From assembly GCF_000686025.1 (NCBI RefSeq), contig NZ_JMLQ01000001.1, forward strand, positions 62,001 through 126,000: DNA of 64,000 nt, read 5' to 3'. Source of the stretch: Rhodococcus sp. UNC23MFCrub1.1 (GTDB taxonomy: Bacteria > Actinomycetota > Actinomycetes > Mycobacteriales > Mycobacteriaceae). The notes beneath the pieces are model-generated. The model saw nothing but the letters and a program-made list of their open reading frames with translations, ran no database searches and was not told where the DNA came from. How positions within the stretch are numbered: the first letter of the stretch is position 1; the number at the start of each line of letters is the position of its first letter. This document shows positions 17,093 to 26,719 of the stretch, piece after piece. The position numbers and the translations under genes were made by a program.

Positions 17093-18718
17093 ATGAGCAC
17101 CGAGATGATCGTCCCCCCGCCGACCACGACGGCGACGGAACCGATCGTGGAGATGACGGACATCTCCATCACCTTCGGCGCCGTCCGTGCCCTCGACGGC
17201 GTCTCCCTGCGGCTCTACCCGGGCGAGGTCCACTCGCTGATGGGCGAGAACGGTGCCGGCAAGTCGACGTTGATCAAGGCGCTCACCGGCGTCTACCCGA
17301 TCGACAGCGGCACCGTCACCGTCGACGGGACCGTGCACGAGTTCGCGAGTCCGGCGGCCGCTCAGGCCGCCGGCATCAGCACGGTGTACCAGGAGGTCAA
17401 CCTCCTGCCCAACCTCACCGTGGCCGAGAACATGCTGCTCGGTCGCGAGCCGCGGCGGCTCGACCGACTGCTCGGCGGCACCGGCGGCGCGGTGCGCACC
17501 GTTCTCGACGCCGTGGGCGGTATCGACACCCGGGCGATGAACCGCCGCGCACGTGCGACGCTCGATCGACTGGGCCTCGCGGTCGATCCCGCGTCGGTGC
17601 TCGGCGATCACCCCATCGCCGTGCAGCAGTTGATCGCGATCGCTCGTGCGGTGGACGTCGACGCCCGCGTGCTCATCCTCGACGAGCCCACCTCCAGCCT
17701 CGACAAGGACGAGGTGGAGACCCTGTACGGGGTCATCGAGCGGCTGCGGGACGCGGGTACGGCCGTCGTCTTCGTCTCCCACTTCCTCGACCAGGTCTAT
17801 CGCATCTCGGATCGCATGACGATCCTGCGCAACGGACGCCTGGTGGAGGAGCGGTCGGTGGCGGACACCCCGCAACTGACCCTGGTGGAACTGATGATCG
17901 GCCGGGAGCTCGACACCCTGCGCGAGTTGGACGACCGCGAGCCCACGGTGGTCGATCCCACCACCGAACCCGTCATGGAGGTGCTCGGCCTCGGCCGCAA
18001 GGGCGCCCTCGAGGCGACGGATCTCCGGCTGTACGCCGGGCAGGTCGTCGGCGTCGCGGGGCTGCTGGGATCGGGCCGCACCGAACTGGCGAGGTTGCTC
18101 GGCGGGGCGGACCGCGCAGATTCCGGCACCATCGAGATCCACTCCACCCGTCGACGTTTCCGCACACCACGCAACGCGGTCGATCGACGGGTCGCGCTCA
18201 CCAGCGAGGACCGCAAGGCGGACGGCGTCGTGGGCGACCTGACGGTGGCCGACAACATGATGCTCGCGCTCCAGGCCACTCGTGGGTGGATGCGCCCGAT
18301 CCCCCGCGCCACCCGCACCGCCCTGGTGGAGAAGTACATCACTGCACTCGACATCCGCCCCGCGGACCCGAACGCGTTGATGCGCAACCTCTCCGGCGGC
18401 AACCAACAGAAAGTGCTGCTCGCGCGCTGGCTCGTCACGGAACCGGAGATCCTGATCCTGGACGAGCCCACCCGCGGAATCGACATCGGCGCCAAGGCGC
18501 AGATCCAGGCTCTCGTGGCCGATCTCGCCGAACGCGGGATGTCGGTCGTGTTCATCTCGGCCGAGCTCGAGGAGATCCTGCGCCTCAGCGACCGCGTCGT
18601 CGTGATGCGCGATCACCACCTGATCGACGAGCGCGTCAACCGAGGAGTCTCCGTCGACGACGTCCTCGCGACCATCGCGGCGGGAACCCGCGCAGACGAC
18701 AGGAGTTCCGAGGCATGA
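17093..18718 (+). CDS. Sugar ABC transporter ATP-binding protein with two nucleotide-binding domains (YtfR/RbsA-like)
   Basis: This 541-residue ATPase has two fused domains. The first has a normal Walker A (GENGAGKST) and Walker B (VLILDEPTSSLD) but no LSGG signature; the position reads HPIAVQQLIAIARAV. The second has a degenerate Walker A (GLLGSGRTEL, no Lys) but a proper LSGGNQQK signature and ILDEPTRGID. This asymmetry is usual for the family. It starts 1 bp after the binding-protein stop and overlaps the next gene by ATGA. Confidence 0.92.
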   Translation: MSTEMIVPPPTTTATEPIVEMTDISITFGAVRALDGVSLRLYPGEVHSLMGENGAGKSTLIKALTGVYPIDSGTVTVDGTVHEFASPAAAQAAGISTVYQEVNLLPNLTVAENMLLGREPRRLDRLLGGTGGAVRTVLDAVGGIDTRAMNRRARATLDRLGLAVDPASVLGDHPIAVQQLIAIARAVDVDARVLILDEPTSSLDKDEVETLYGVIERLRDAGTAVVFVSHFLDQVYRISDRMTILRNGRLVEERSVADTPQLTLVELMIGRELDTLRELDDREPTVVDPTTEPVMEVLGLGRKGALEATDLRLYAGQVVGVAGLLGSGRTELARLLGGADRADSGTIEIHSTRRRFRTPRNAVDRRVALTSEDRKADGVVGDLTVADNMMLALQATRGWMRPIPRATRTALVEKYITALDIRPADPNALMRNLSGGNQQKVLLARWLVTEPEILILDEPTRGIDIGAKAQIQALVADLAERGMSVVFISAELEEILRLSDRVVVMRDHHLIDERVNRGVSVDDVLATIAAGTRADDRSSEA

Positions 18719-19821
18719 CCGACACTCTGGGAGTACGACCGACGTCGACTCCCCCGCCACGGCCGGCGTCCGACGCCCCGGCCGGTCGCCGGACCCCGGG
18801 ATGGATGTCGCACCCGGTCGTCTGGCCGCTGCTCGCCCTGATCGCGCTGATCGTCGTCAACGTCGTCGCGACACCGGACTTCCTCGACATCAGGATCGAG
18901 AACGGTGGCCTGTTCGGCAACGTCGTCGACATCGCGCGGAACTCCGCACCGCTCATCCTCGTCGCGGTGGGCATGACGCTCGTGGTCGCGACCCGCGGCA
19001 TCGACCTGTCGGTCGGCGCCGTCGCCGTCATCGCGGCGGCCGTGGCCTGCACCCGTATCGCGGCCGCCCCGGACGAGGGCGCCGTCACCACCGTCGTCAT
19101 GGCCGTCGTGTGGGCACTGGGAGCCAGTGTGCTGCTGGGCCTGTGGAACGGACTGCTGGTGTCGGTGTTCGGGATTCAGCCGATCATCGCGACCCTGGTC
19201 CTCATGGTGGCCGGCCGCGGCCTGGCCATGCTCATCACGGACGGTCAGATCACCACCGTGCAGGACGGGGCCTTCAGCTCGCTCGCCTCGGGGATTGTTT
19301 TCGGACTCCCCGTGGCACTGCTGATCGCGCTCGCCGTCGTCGTGGTGACCGCCCTGCTGACCCGCCGTACCGCCCTCGGCATGCTCGTCGAAGCGGTCGG
19401 CATCAATCCCGAGGCCAGTCGCCTCGCGGGAGTGAGCGCCCGCACGATCGTGTGGACCGTCTACGTCTTCGCGGCGACATGCTCCGGCATCGCCGGTCTC
19501 ATCATCGCCGCCAACACCAACTCGGTGAACGCCAACAGCCTCGGTCTGTGGATCGAGCTCGACGCGATTCTCGCCGTGGTGATCGGCGGCACGGCACTCA
19601 CGGGCGGACGCTTCTCGCTCGCCGGCACCGTGGTCGGTGCGCTGCTCATCGGCACCCTGACCCGCACCATCCCGAATCTCGGCATCCCCTCCGAGGCCAA
19701 CTACCTCTTCAAGGCTCTGGTCGTCATCGTCGTCTGCCTCCTGCAGTCACCGCGTGCCCGAGCGTCACTGCTGGGCCTTCGACACAGGAGACCGACGACT
19801 CGAAAGGCGGCCCGGTCATGA
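18715..19821 (+). CDS. Sugar ABC transporter permease 1 (YtfT-like)
   Basis: A 368-residue membrane protein of the BPD_transp_2 family with a proline-rich cytoplasmic N-terminus of about 35 residues and some 8-10 membrane segments. The motif ATRGIDLSVGAV and the loop ELDAILAVVIGGTALTGGR are diagnostic. It pairs with permease 2 as a heterodimer, as in the ytfQRT-yjfF importer. ATGA overlaps join it to the genes on both sides. Confidence 0.9.
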   Translation: MTDTLGVRPTSTPPPRPASDAPAGRRTPGWMSHPVVWPLLALIALIVVNVVATPDFLDIRIENGGLFGNVVDIARNSAPLILVAVGMTLVVATRGIDLSVGAVAVIAAAVACTRIAAAPDEGAVTTVVMAVVWALGASVLLGLWNGLLVSVFGIQPIIATLVLMVAGRGLAMLITDGQITTVQDGAFSSLASGIVFGLPVALLIALAVVVVTALLTRRTALGMLVEAVGINPEASRLAGVSARTIVWTVYVFAATCSGIAGLIIAANTNSVNANSLGLWIELDAILAVVIGGTALTGGRFSLAGTVVGALLIGTLTRTIPNLGIPSEANYLFKALVVIVVCLLQSPRARASLLGLRHRRPTTRKAARS

Positions 19822-20861
19822 CCGATCTGCTGACACGCCCCCCGGCCACCTCCACCGCGCCGTCCCGCTGGGACCGCATCCGGCGCTATTCGCCGCCGAG
19901 CAGGTTCCTGCCGGTCATCGCCACCTTCGCGTTGCTCGTCGGCCTGTTCGGCGTCGGCGAGATGCGCTACCCCGGCTTCGCCGACCCGCAGCTGTTCCTC
20001 TCCCTGTTCGTCGACAACGCGTTCCTGATCGTCCTCGCTGTGGGCATGACCTTCGTCATCCTGACCGGCGGTATCGATCTCTCGGTCGGCTCCGTCGTGG
20101 CGCTGTCGACCATGATCGCGGCGCGCACACTGCAACTCGGCTGGTCCCCCGTCCTCGTCATCGCCGCCGTGCTGCTGTGCGGCACGCTGCTCGGCACCAC
20201 GATGGGCGTATTGGTGCACTACCTCCAGATCCAGCCGTTCGTCGCCACGCTCGCCGGCATGTTCCTCGCCCGTGGTCTCTGCTACATGATCGGCGTCGAG
20301 TCCATCCCCATCACCGACGAGACGTTCAGCTCCATCGCGTTCGCCGTGATCGAGCTCCCGGGCGGCTACACCATCACGTGGAGCGTCGTCATCGCACTCG
20401 TGACCGTCGCGGTGGCGGCCTACGTCCTCGCATGCACCCGTTTCGGCCGGTCGGTCTACGGCATCGGCGGCAACGAGGCGTCGGCCGTGCTGATGGGACT
20501 GCGTGTGGCGGCGGTGAAGGTGGGTGTCTACTCGATCAGCGGTTTCTGCGCCGCGCTCGGCGGACTCCTGTTCGCGTTCTACGCCCTGTCGGGTTACAGC
20601 CTCCACGCGGTCGGCATGGAGCTCGACGCGATCGCCGCCGTCGTCATCGGTGGGACGCTGCTCACGGGTGGCCGAGGCTACGTTCTCGGCTCGGTCGTCG
20701 GTGTCCTCATCCTCGGTGCCATCCAGACGTTCATCGCGTTCGACGGGACCCTGAGTTCGTGGTGGACTCGGATCACGGTCGGAACACTGCTGCTCGTCTT
20801 CGTCGTCGCTCAGCGTCTGACCACGGTGCCGCGGGCCCGCTTCCGTCCGAGGCGAGCATGA
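19818..20861 (+). CDS. Sugar ABC transporter permease 2 (YjfF-like)
   Basis: A 347-residue permease of the same family as its upstream neighbour, with ILTGGIDLSVGSVVAL and ELDAIAAVVIGGTLLTGGRGY. AAAGG precedes ATG 19818 within the upstream gene. Two different permeases in one operon is the arrangement of the furanose-sugar importer YtfQRT-YjfF and argues for a heterodimeric channel. The C-terminus is basic and cytoplasmic. Confidence 0.9.
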   Translation: MTDLLTRPPATSTAPSRWDRIRRYSPPSRFLPVIATFALLVGLFGVGEMRYPGFADPQLFLSLFVDNAFLIVLAVGMTFVILTGGIDLSVGSVVALSTMIAARTLQLGWSPVLVIAAVLLCGTLLGTTMGVLVHYLQIQPFVATLAGMFLARGLCYMIGVESIPITDETFSSIAFAVIELPGGYTITWSVVIALVTVAVAAYVLACTRFGRSVYGIGGNEASAVLMGLRVAAVKVGVYSISGFCAALGGLLFAFYALSGYSLHAVGMELDAIAAVVIGGTLLTGGRGYVLGSVVGVLILGAIQTFIAFDGTLSSWWTRITVGTLLLVFVVAQRLTTVPRARFRPRRA

Positions 20862-21886
20862 CCACCACGACCGGCACGGACGGTCGACCTCCCGTCATGG
20901 CCGACGTCGCCCGGCTCGCCGGCGTGTCCCATCAGACGGTCTCCCGAGTCATCAACGGACAGAACAACCTTCGTCCGGAGACTCGGGAACGGGTCCAGCG
21001 TGCCATCGACCAGCTCGGGTACCGGCCCAACCGGGCCGCCCGCGCCCTGGTGACGAAGCGGTCGGCCACCATCGGCATCATCGGCTCCAAGCTCGGATTC
21101 TGGGGCCCGAGCACCACCCACCGCACCGTCCAGAGCGCCGCCCGCGAGGCCGGTTTCTCGGTCAGCGCTGTCAGTCTCACGACCCTCTCGCGCGACGAGC
21201 TCGTCGACGCGATGCACCACCTGCACGACCAGGGCGTCGAGGGCATCGTCCTCATCGCCGCGACCGACGACGCGGTGGCCGCGGCGCGCTCCGAGGAGGC
21301 GGTGGTGCCCGTCGTCGTCGTGGAGGGCGATCCGCTGACCTCGCGCTGGACGGTCGGCATCGACCAGGTCGGCGGCGCCCGCCTGGCCACCCGTCACCTC
21401 GTCGATTCCGGACATCGACGCATCGCCCACCTCGCGGGTCCGCTGGGTTGGGCCGAGGCTCGCGCGCGCGAACAGGGGTGGCGGGAGGTCCTCGACGAGG
21501 CGGGGCTGCCGTGGACCCCTCCGCTCCGTGGTGACTGGTCCGCGCGCAGTGGGTTCGAGCGCGGCTCCCGGTTGGCGGCCGATCCCGACGTCACGGCGGT
21601 GTTCTGCGCCAACGATCAGATGGCGCTGGGCCTGCTGCGTGCGTTCCACGAGCACGGCCGTCGGGTGCCGGAGGACGTGAGCGTCGTGGGCTTCGACGAC
21701 ATCCCCGAAGCCGCCTATCTCATCCCTCCGCTGACGACGATCCGACAGAATTTCACCGAGGTGGGCCGACGCGCCATCGAGATCCTGCGAGCGGCGATCG
21801 ACGGGACCGGCGGTCCCGAGACGCAGATCGCTCCGGAACTCGTCGTGCGCGCGAGCACCACCCGAGCCACAGGAGAACAGCCATGA
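20858..21886 (+). CDS. LacI-family regulator of the arabinose operon
   Basis: This 342-residue regulator begins with a helix-turn-helix (VMADVARLAGVSHQTVSRVIN) and hinge (LGYRPNRAARALVTKRS), followed by a sugar-binding-type sensor domain (VFCANDQMALGLLRAFHEHG, VSVVGFDDIPEAAYLIPPLTT). It is encoded within the operon it presumably controls, between the transport and catabolic genes, with ATGA overlaps on both sides. It plays the part of AraR but belongs to the LacI class, not to the GntR-LacI hybrid class known from Bacillus. Likely targets are the three palindromes at 15983-16074. Confidence 0.9.
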   Translation: MTTTTGTDGRPPVMADVARLAGVSHQTVSRVINGQNNLRPETRERVQRAIDQLGYRPNRAARALVTKRSATIGIIGSKLGFWGPSTTHRTVQSAAREAGFSVSAVSLTTLSRDELVDAMHHLHDQGVEGIVLIAATDDAVAAARSEEAVVPVVVVEGDPLTSRWTVGIDQVGGARLATRHLVDSGHRRIAHLAGPLGWAEARAREQGWREVLDEAGLPWTPPLRGDWSARSGFERGSRLAADPDVTAVFCANDQMALGLLRAFHEHGRRVPEDVSVVGFDDIPEAAYLIPPLTTIRQNFTEVGRRAIEILRAAIDGTGGPETQIAPELVVRASTTRATGEQP

Positions 21887-23565
21887 CGACGCCCGATCAC
21901 GAGACCTACACCATCGGAGTCGATTTCGGCACGCTGTCCGGACGGGCCGTCGTCGTGCGGGTCTCCGACGGTGCCGAGCTGGGTACGGCCGTGCACGAGT
22001 ACCGACACGGAGTCCTGGAGTCGACGCTGCCCGGCGGCTCCGTGCGACTCGGCGACGCCTGGGCCCTCCAGGTTCCCGACGACTACCGCGACGTGCTCCG
22101 CACCGCCGTTCCCGCAGCCCTGCGCGATGCCGGTGTCCCGCCCGACCGGGTGGTCGGCATCGGGACCGACTTCACGGCGTGCACGATGGTGCCCACGCTC
22201 GCCGACGGCACCCCGCTCGACGAGGTTGCCCAGTTCGCCGATCGGCCGCACGCCTACGTGAAGCTGTGGAAACACCATGCGGCGCAGGGCCAGGCCGATC
22301 GCATCAACGCCCTCGCCGCGGAGCGCGGCGAGGCGTGGCTCCCCCGCTACGGCGGATTGATCTCGTCCGAGTGGGAGTTCGCCAAGGCGTTGCAGATCCA
22401 CGAGGAGGACCCCGAGGTCTACGACGCCATGGAGCGGTGGGTCGAGGCGGCGGACTGGATCGTCTGGCAGCTGTGCGGACGCTACGTCCGCAACGCCTGC
22501 ACGGCGGGTTACAAGGGCATTCTCCAGGACGGCGAGTACCCGTCGGCCGAGTTCCTCACCGCCCTGGCACCCGGGTTCGCCGCGTTCGTCACCGACAAGC
22601 TCGACCAGCCGATCGGCGAACTGGGTTCTCGTGCAGGATCTCTGACCGCCGAGGCGGCCGCGTGGACCGGACTGCCCGAGGGAATCGCCGTGGCCGTCGG
22701 CAACGTCGACGCGCACGTCACGGCGCCGGCGGCCCGCGCCGTGGAACCCGGGCGCATGGTGGCGATCATGGGCACCTCCACCTGTCACGTCATGAGCGCC
22801 GACGTACTGCGGGAGGTTCCGGGGATGTGCGGCGTCGTCGACGGCGGCATCGTCGCGGGGTCCTACGGGTACGAGGCCGGGCAGTCCGGAGTCGGCGACA
22901 TCTTCGGATGGTTCACGCGCACCGGGGTTCCTGCCGACTACCGCGACGCCGCCGCCGAGGCCGGCGAGTCGGTCCACGAGTACCTGACCCGGCTGGCGTC
23001 CGAGCAGGAGGTCGGCGAACACGGGTTGGTGGCCCTCGACTGGCACAGCGGCAACCGATCCGTCCTGGTCGACCACCGACTTTCGGGACTGTTGCTGGGT
23101 ACAACTCTCGCCACCAGGCCCGAGGACGTCTATCGGGCACTGCTCGAGGCCACGGCCTTCGGCACGCGGGTCATCGTCGAGACCTTCCGCGCCAGCGGTG
23201 TTCCGGTCGAGGAGTTCGTCGTCGCCGGCGGACTGGCGAAGAACCCACTGCTGATGCAGATCTACGCCGACGTGCTGCGCATGCCGCTCTCGGTCATCGG
23301 GTCCGACCAGGGTCCGGCGCTGGGATCGGCGATCCACGCGGCAGTCGCGGCCGGCTGCTACGCCGACGTGCCCGTGGCCTCGAAGGCGATGGGCCGCGTG
23401 CACCGCGGCGCGTACCAACCCGACGAGGGCCGGTCGCAGGCCTACGACGCTCTGTTCCGCATCTACTCCGATCTTCACGACCACTTCGGACGTCAGGTGT
23501 CCACCATGCGCGACCTGCGGGCCCTCCGCGGCGACGTGCTCGACCGGAAGGCGGTTCGACGATGA
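21883..23565 (+). CDS. araB: Ribulokinase
   Basis: This 560-residue FGGY-family kinase phosphorylates L-ribulose. The N-terminal phosphate-binding loop reads IGVDFGTLSGRAVVV, the sugar-binding region includes GIGTDFTACTMVP, and the C-terminal domain has MGTSTCHVM and VVAGGLAKNPLLMQIYADV. Length matches E. coli AraB (about 566). AGGAG about 7 bases upstream supports ATG 21883, which overlaps the regulator gene by ATGA. With araD and araA it gives the full isomerase route from L-arabinose to D-xylulose 5-phosphate. Confidence 0.95.
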   Translation: MTTPDHETYTIGVDFGTLSGRAVVVRVSDGAELGTAVHEYRHGVLESTLPGGSVRLGDAWALQVPDDYRDVLRTAVPAALRDAGVPPDRVVGIGTDFTACTMVPTLADGTPLDEVAQFADRPHAYVKLWKHHAAQGQADRINALAAERGEAWLPRYGGLISSEWEFAKALQIHEEDPEVYDAMERWVEAADWIVWQLCGRYVRNACTAGYKGILQDGEYPSAEFLTALAPGFAAFVTDKLDQPIGELGSRAGSLTAEAAAWTGLPEGIAVAVGNVDAHVTAPAARAVEPGRMVAIMGTSTCHVMSADVLREVPGMCGVVDGGIVAGSYGYEAGQSGVGDIFGWFTRTGVPADYRDAAAEAGESVHEYLTRLASEQEVGEHGLVALDWHSGNRSVLVDHRLSGLLLGTTLATRPEDVYRALLEATAFGTRVIVETFRASGVPVEEFVVAGGLAKNPLLMQIYADVLRMPLSVIGSDQGPALGSAIHAAVAAGCYADVPVASKAMGRVHRGAYQPDEGRSQAYDALFRIYSDLHDHFGRQVSTMRDLRALRGDVLDRKAVRR

Positions 23566-24239
23566 CCGTTCTCGACAGCGCTCGCGGCACCGTGGAGGCG
23601 GTCCGCGCCGAGGTGTGCGCGCTGCACGCCGAACTGGTGCGGTACGGACTGGTGGTGTGGACCGCCGGCAACGTGTCCGCTCGGGTCCCCGGCCACGACC
23701 TCTTCGTGATCAAGCCGAGCGGCGTCTCCTACGACGACCTCACCCCCGAGAGCATGGTGCTGTGCGATCTGCACGGCACCGTGGTCGAGGGCGATCACGC
23801 CCCGTCCTCCGACACCGCGGCCCAGGCCTACGTCTACCGCCACCTCGATCACGTCGGCGCGGTGGTGCACACCCACTCCCCCTACGCGGTGGCGTGGGCC
23901 GCCCGCGGCGAACCGATCCCGGTGGTCACCACGATGTGCGCCGACGAGTTCGGCGGCGACATCCCCGTCGGACCGTTCGCCGCGATCGGTGACGACTCGA
24001 TCGGACGCGGCATCGTCGACACGCTGCGTGGCAGCAGGTCGCCCGCCGTGCTGATGCAGAACCACGGCGTCTTCGCGGTGGGCCCGACGGCGCGGTCCGC
24101 CGTCAAGGCAGCGGTGATGTGCGAGGACGTCGCACGGTCGGTGCATCTCGCACACCAGCTCGGCCGGCCGCTGCCCATCCCGCCGGACGCCGTCGACGCG
24201 CTGCACGACCGCTACCAGAACGTGTACGGCCAACGCTGA
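23562..24239 (+). CDS. araD: L-ribulose-5-phosphate 4-epimerase
   Basis: A 225-residue class II aldolase-fold enzyme making D-xylulose 5-phosphate. Metal ligands are recognisable in [12 protein letters not shown] (two His) and [10 protein letters not shown] (third His), and the substrate loop is [11 protein letters not shown] with [11 protein letters not shown]. Size agrees with E. coli AraD (231). It overlaps araB by ATGA, and araA follows after 79 bp. Confidence 0.93.
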   Translation: MTVLDSARGTVEAVRAEVCALHAELVRYGLVVWTAGNVSARVPGHDLFVIKPSGVSYDDLTPESMVLCDLHGTVVEGDHAPSSDTAAQAYVYRHLDHVGAVVHTHSPYAVAWAARGEPIPVVTTMCADEFGGDIPVGPFAAIGDDSIGRGIVDTLRGSRSPAVLMQNHGVFAVGPTARSAVKAAVMCEDVARSVHLAHQLGRPLPIPPDAVDALHDRYQNVYGQR

Positions 24240-24318
24240 ACCGCCGCAGCACTACTCGCTCCGCACCCGTCTTCACCCGCACTCGTTCCACCGCCTCTGC
24301 GGTGACCAGGAGGTTCCC

Positions 24319-25863
24319 ATGTCAATCGTCGAAACCAGGTCCGCCCCGTCCCCCTCGCCCGCACCGTCCGGTGTCGCCCGACCCGAGGTCTGGTTCCTCA
24401 CAGGCAGCCAGAGTCTGTACGGTCCCGAGACTCTCGAGCAGGTGGCGGTGCAGTCCCGCACGATCGCCGAGAAACTCGACGATGCACTGGGTGTGACGGT
24501 GGTCTGGAAGCCGGTGCTCCTCGACGCGTCGTCCATCCTGAACCGGATGCGCGAGGCCAACACGACCGACGACTGCATCGGGGTGATCACCTGGATGCAC
24601 ACCTTCTCCCCCGCCAAGATGTGGATCGCCGGCCTCGACGCCCTCGACGTGCCCCTCCTGCATCTGCACACGCAGGCCGGGATGTCGCTGCCGTGGTCGA
24701 CCATCGACATGGAGTTCATGAACCTCAACCAGGCCGCGCACGGCGACCGGGAGTTCGGTCACATCCAGTCCCGCGTCGGTGTGCTGCGGACCACCGTCGC
24801 CGGACACGTCGACGATCCCGCCGTCGTCCGGCGCGTCGAACAGTGGACGTGTGCGGCGCGCGGTCGCGCCGACATGCGGTTGCTCCGGCTGGCGCGCTTC
24901 GGCGACAACATGCGCGACGTGGCCGTCACCGAGGGCGACAAGGTGGAGGCTCAGCTGCGGTTCGGTGTCTCCGTTAACACCTACGGTGTCAACGATCTCG
25001 TCGAGGTCGTCTCCGCGGTGGACGAGGCCGCGGTGTCCGCCCTGGTCGACGAGTACGTCGAGACCTACGACGTCGCGTCCGCGTTGCGGCCGGGCGGCGA
25101 TCGACACGAGTCGCTGCGCTACGGCGCACGGGTCGAGGCGGGAATGCGACAGTTCCTGACCGAGGGCGGATTCGGCGCCTTCACCACGAACTTCGAGGAC
25201 CTCGGCGGCCTGCGTCAGCTCCCCGGACTCGCGGTCCAGAGGCTGATGGCCGACGGGTGGGGCTTCGGCGGCGAGGGCGACTGGAAGACCTCGATGTTGT
25301 TGCGCGCCATGAAGACCATGGCCATCGGGCAGCCCGGCGGCACGTCGTTCATGGAGGACTACACGTACCACCTCGTGCCCGGCGAGGAGAAGATCCTGGG
25401 GGCACACATGCTCGAGGTGTGCCCGTCCATCACCACGGCGACCCCGACTCTCGAAATCCATCCGTTGTCGATCGGCGGGCGCGAGGATCCCGTACGACTG
25501 CGCTTCACGGCGGATCCCGGCGCCGGCATCGTCGTGGGCATCTCCGACGTCGGCGAACGGTTCCGCCTCACCGCCAACGTCATCGAGGTCGTCGAGCCGG
25601 ACGAGGCGCTGCCCTCCCTGCCGGTGGCCTGCGCCGTGTGGAAGCCGCAGCCCTCGCTGTCGGTGTCCGCGGAGTCGTGGCTCACAGCCGGCGCACCGCA
25701 TCACACGGTGCTGAGCACCGCGCTCGATCTGCCGGTACTGGAAGCGTTCTCGGACATGATCGCGGTGGAGCTGCTCACGATCGAGGAGGGCACCACCACA
25801 CGAGACTTCCAGCGCACGTTGCGCTGGAACGCGGCGTACCACAGACTGGCCGCCGCGTTGTGA
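24319..25863 (+). CDS. araA: L-arabinose isomerase
   Basis: This 514-residue metal-dependent isomerase converts L-arabinose to L-ribulose. Family blocks include [19 protein letters not shown] at the N-terminus, THTHTQAGMS-like [22 protein letters not shown], and a C-terminal [13 protein letters not shown] with the active-site His. CAGGAGG lies 5 bases before ATG 24319. A 79-bp spacer after araD contains no clear terminator, so it is probably the last gene of the same transcript. It converges with xthA. Confidence 0.95.
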   Translation: MSIVETRSAPSPSPAPSGVARPEVWFLTGSQSLYGPETLEQVAVQSRTIAEKLDDALGVTVVWKPVLLDASSILNRMREANTTDDCIGVITWMHTFSPAKMWIAGLDALDVPLLHLHTQAGMSLPWSTIDMEFMNLNQAAHGDREFGHIQSRVGVLRTTVAGHVDDPAVVRRVEQWTCAARGRADMRLLRLARFGDNMRDVAVTEGDKVEAQLRFGVSVNTYGVNDLVEVVSAVDEAAVSALVDEYVETYDVASALRPGGDRHESLRYGARVEAGMRQFLTEGGFGAFTTNFEDLGGLRQLPGLAVQRLMADGWGFGGEGDWKTSMLLRAMKTMAIGQPGGTSFMEDYTYHLVPGEEKILGAHMLEVCPSITTATPTLEIHPLSIGGREDPVRLRFTADPGAGIVVGISDVGERFRLTANVIEVVEPDEALPSLPVACAVWKPQPSLSVSAESWLTAGAPHHTVLSTALDLPVLEAFSDMIAVELLTIEEGTTTRDFQRTLRWNAAYHRLAAAL

Positions 25864-25872
25864 GCCGACCGG

Positions 25873-26685
25873 TCAGCGGTAGACGACGGTGACCGGTGCG
25901 TGGTCGGACCACCGCTGGTCGTAGGTGTCGGCCCGCTCGACCACGGCGTCCTTCGCGCGGTCCGCGAAGTCCCGGGTGGCCATCTGATAGTCGATGCGCC
26001 ACCCGGCGTCGTTGTCGAAGGCCTTACCGCGGTACGACCACCAGCTGTAGGGCCCGTCGACGTCCGGGTGGAGCGCTCGCACCACGTCGACCCACGCTCC
26101 CGACTCACCGACGAGAGCGTCGAGCCAGGCGCGCTCGCTCGCCAGGAAGCCGGACTTGGTGCGGTTGCCCTTCCAGTTCTTCAGATCCCGTTCGGTGTGC
26201 GCGATGTTCCAGTCGCCGCAGACCACGTGGTGCTCGCCCGAGGACGCGAGCGCCGCGAGACGGTGCTCGAACGAGGCCATGAACCGTTCCTTGGAGTCCT
26301 GCTTCTCGGTGCCCACCTCACCGGACGGCAGGTAGAGACTGGCGACGGTGACGGCCGGATCTGCTCCGACTGCCGGGAAGCAGGCCTCGATCCAGCGCCC
26401 CGCGTCGTCGAACTCGGCGCTCCCGAACCCGACGACGGCACTGTCCGCAGGAACCCGCGACAGGATGGCGACACCGTTGCGGCCCTTCGCGGACGGCTCG
26501 GCGGACACGAGATGCCAGCCCTCGCCCAGCGCGGGAGTGAGGCAGGCGAGCAGCTCCTCGTCCGTCGCCCGCGTCTCCTGCAGGCAGACGATGTCCGCCG
26601 CGGACTGCTCGAGCCACTCGAGCATGCCCTTGCGCACCGCGGCGCGCACTCCGTTGACGTTGACCGACGTGATGGTGTGAGACAC
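25873..26685 (-). CDS. xthA: Exodeoxyribonuclease III
   Basis: A 270-residue endonuclease/exonuclease/phosphatase-fold DNA repair enzyme acting at abasic sites. It shows the catalytic sets LQETR (metal-binding Glu), GDWNIAH (Asp-Asn) and WSDHAPV (Asp-His at the C-terminus). GTG 26685 is chosen because it opens the conserved first strand (ITSVNVNGVRAAVRKG); the Shine-Dalgarno sequence is weak. The MFS gene upstream on the same strand starts 1.3 kb away and ends 34 bp before this start, so the two may be cotranscribed. Confidence 0.92.
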   Translation of the reverse strand: MSHTITSVNVNGVRAAVRKGMLEWLEQSAADIVCLQETRATDEELLACLTPALGEGWHLVSAEPSAKGRNGVAILSRVPADSAVVGFGSAEFDDAGRWIEACFPAVGADPAVTVASLYLPSGEVGTEKQDSKERFMASFEHRLAALASSGEHHVVCGDWNIAHTERDLKNWKGNRTKSGFLASERAWLDALVGESGAWVDVVRALHPDVDGPYSWWSYRGKAFDNDAGWRIDYQMATRDFADRAKDAVVERADTYDQRWSDHAPVTVVYR

Positions 26686-26719
26686 CGCAGCACCGTATCC
26701 GACAGGGCGGACAGGACCG

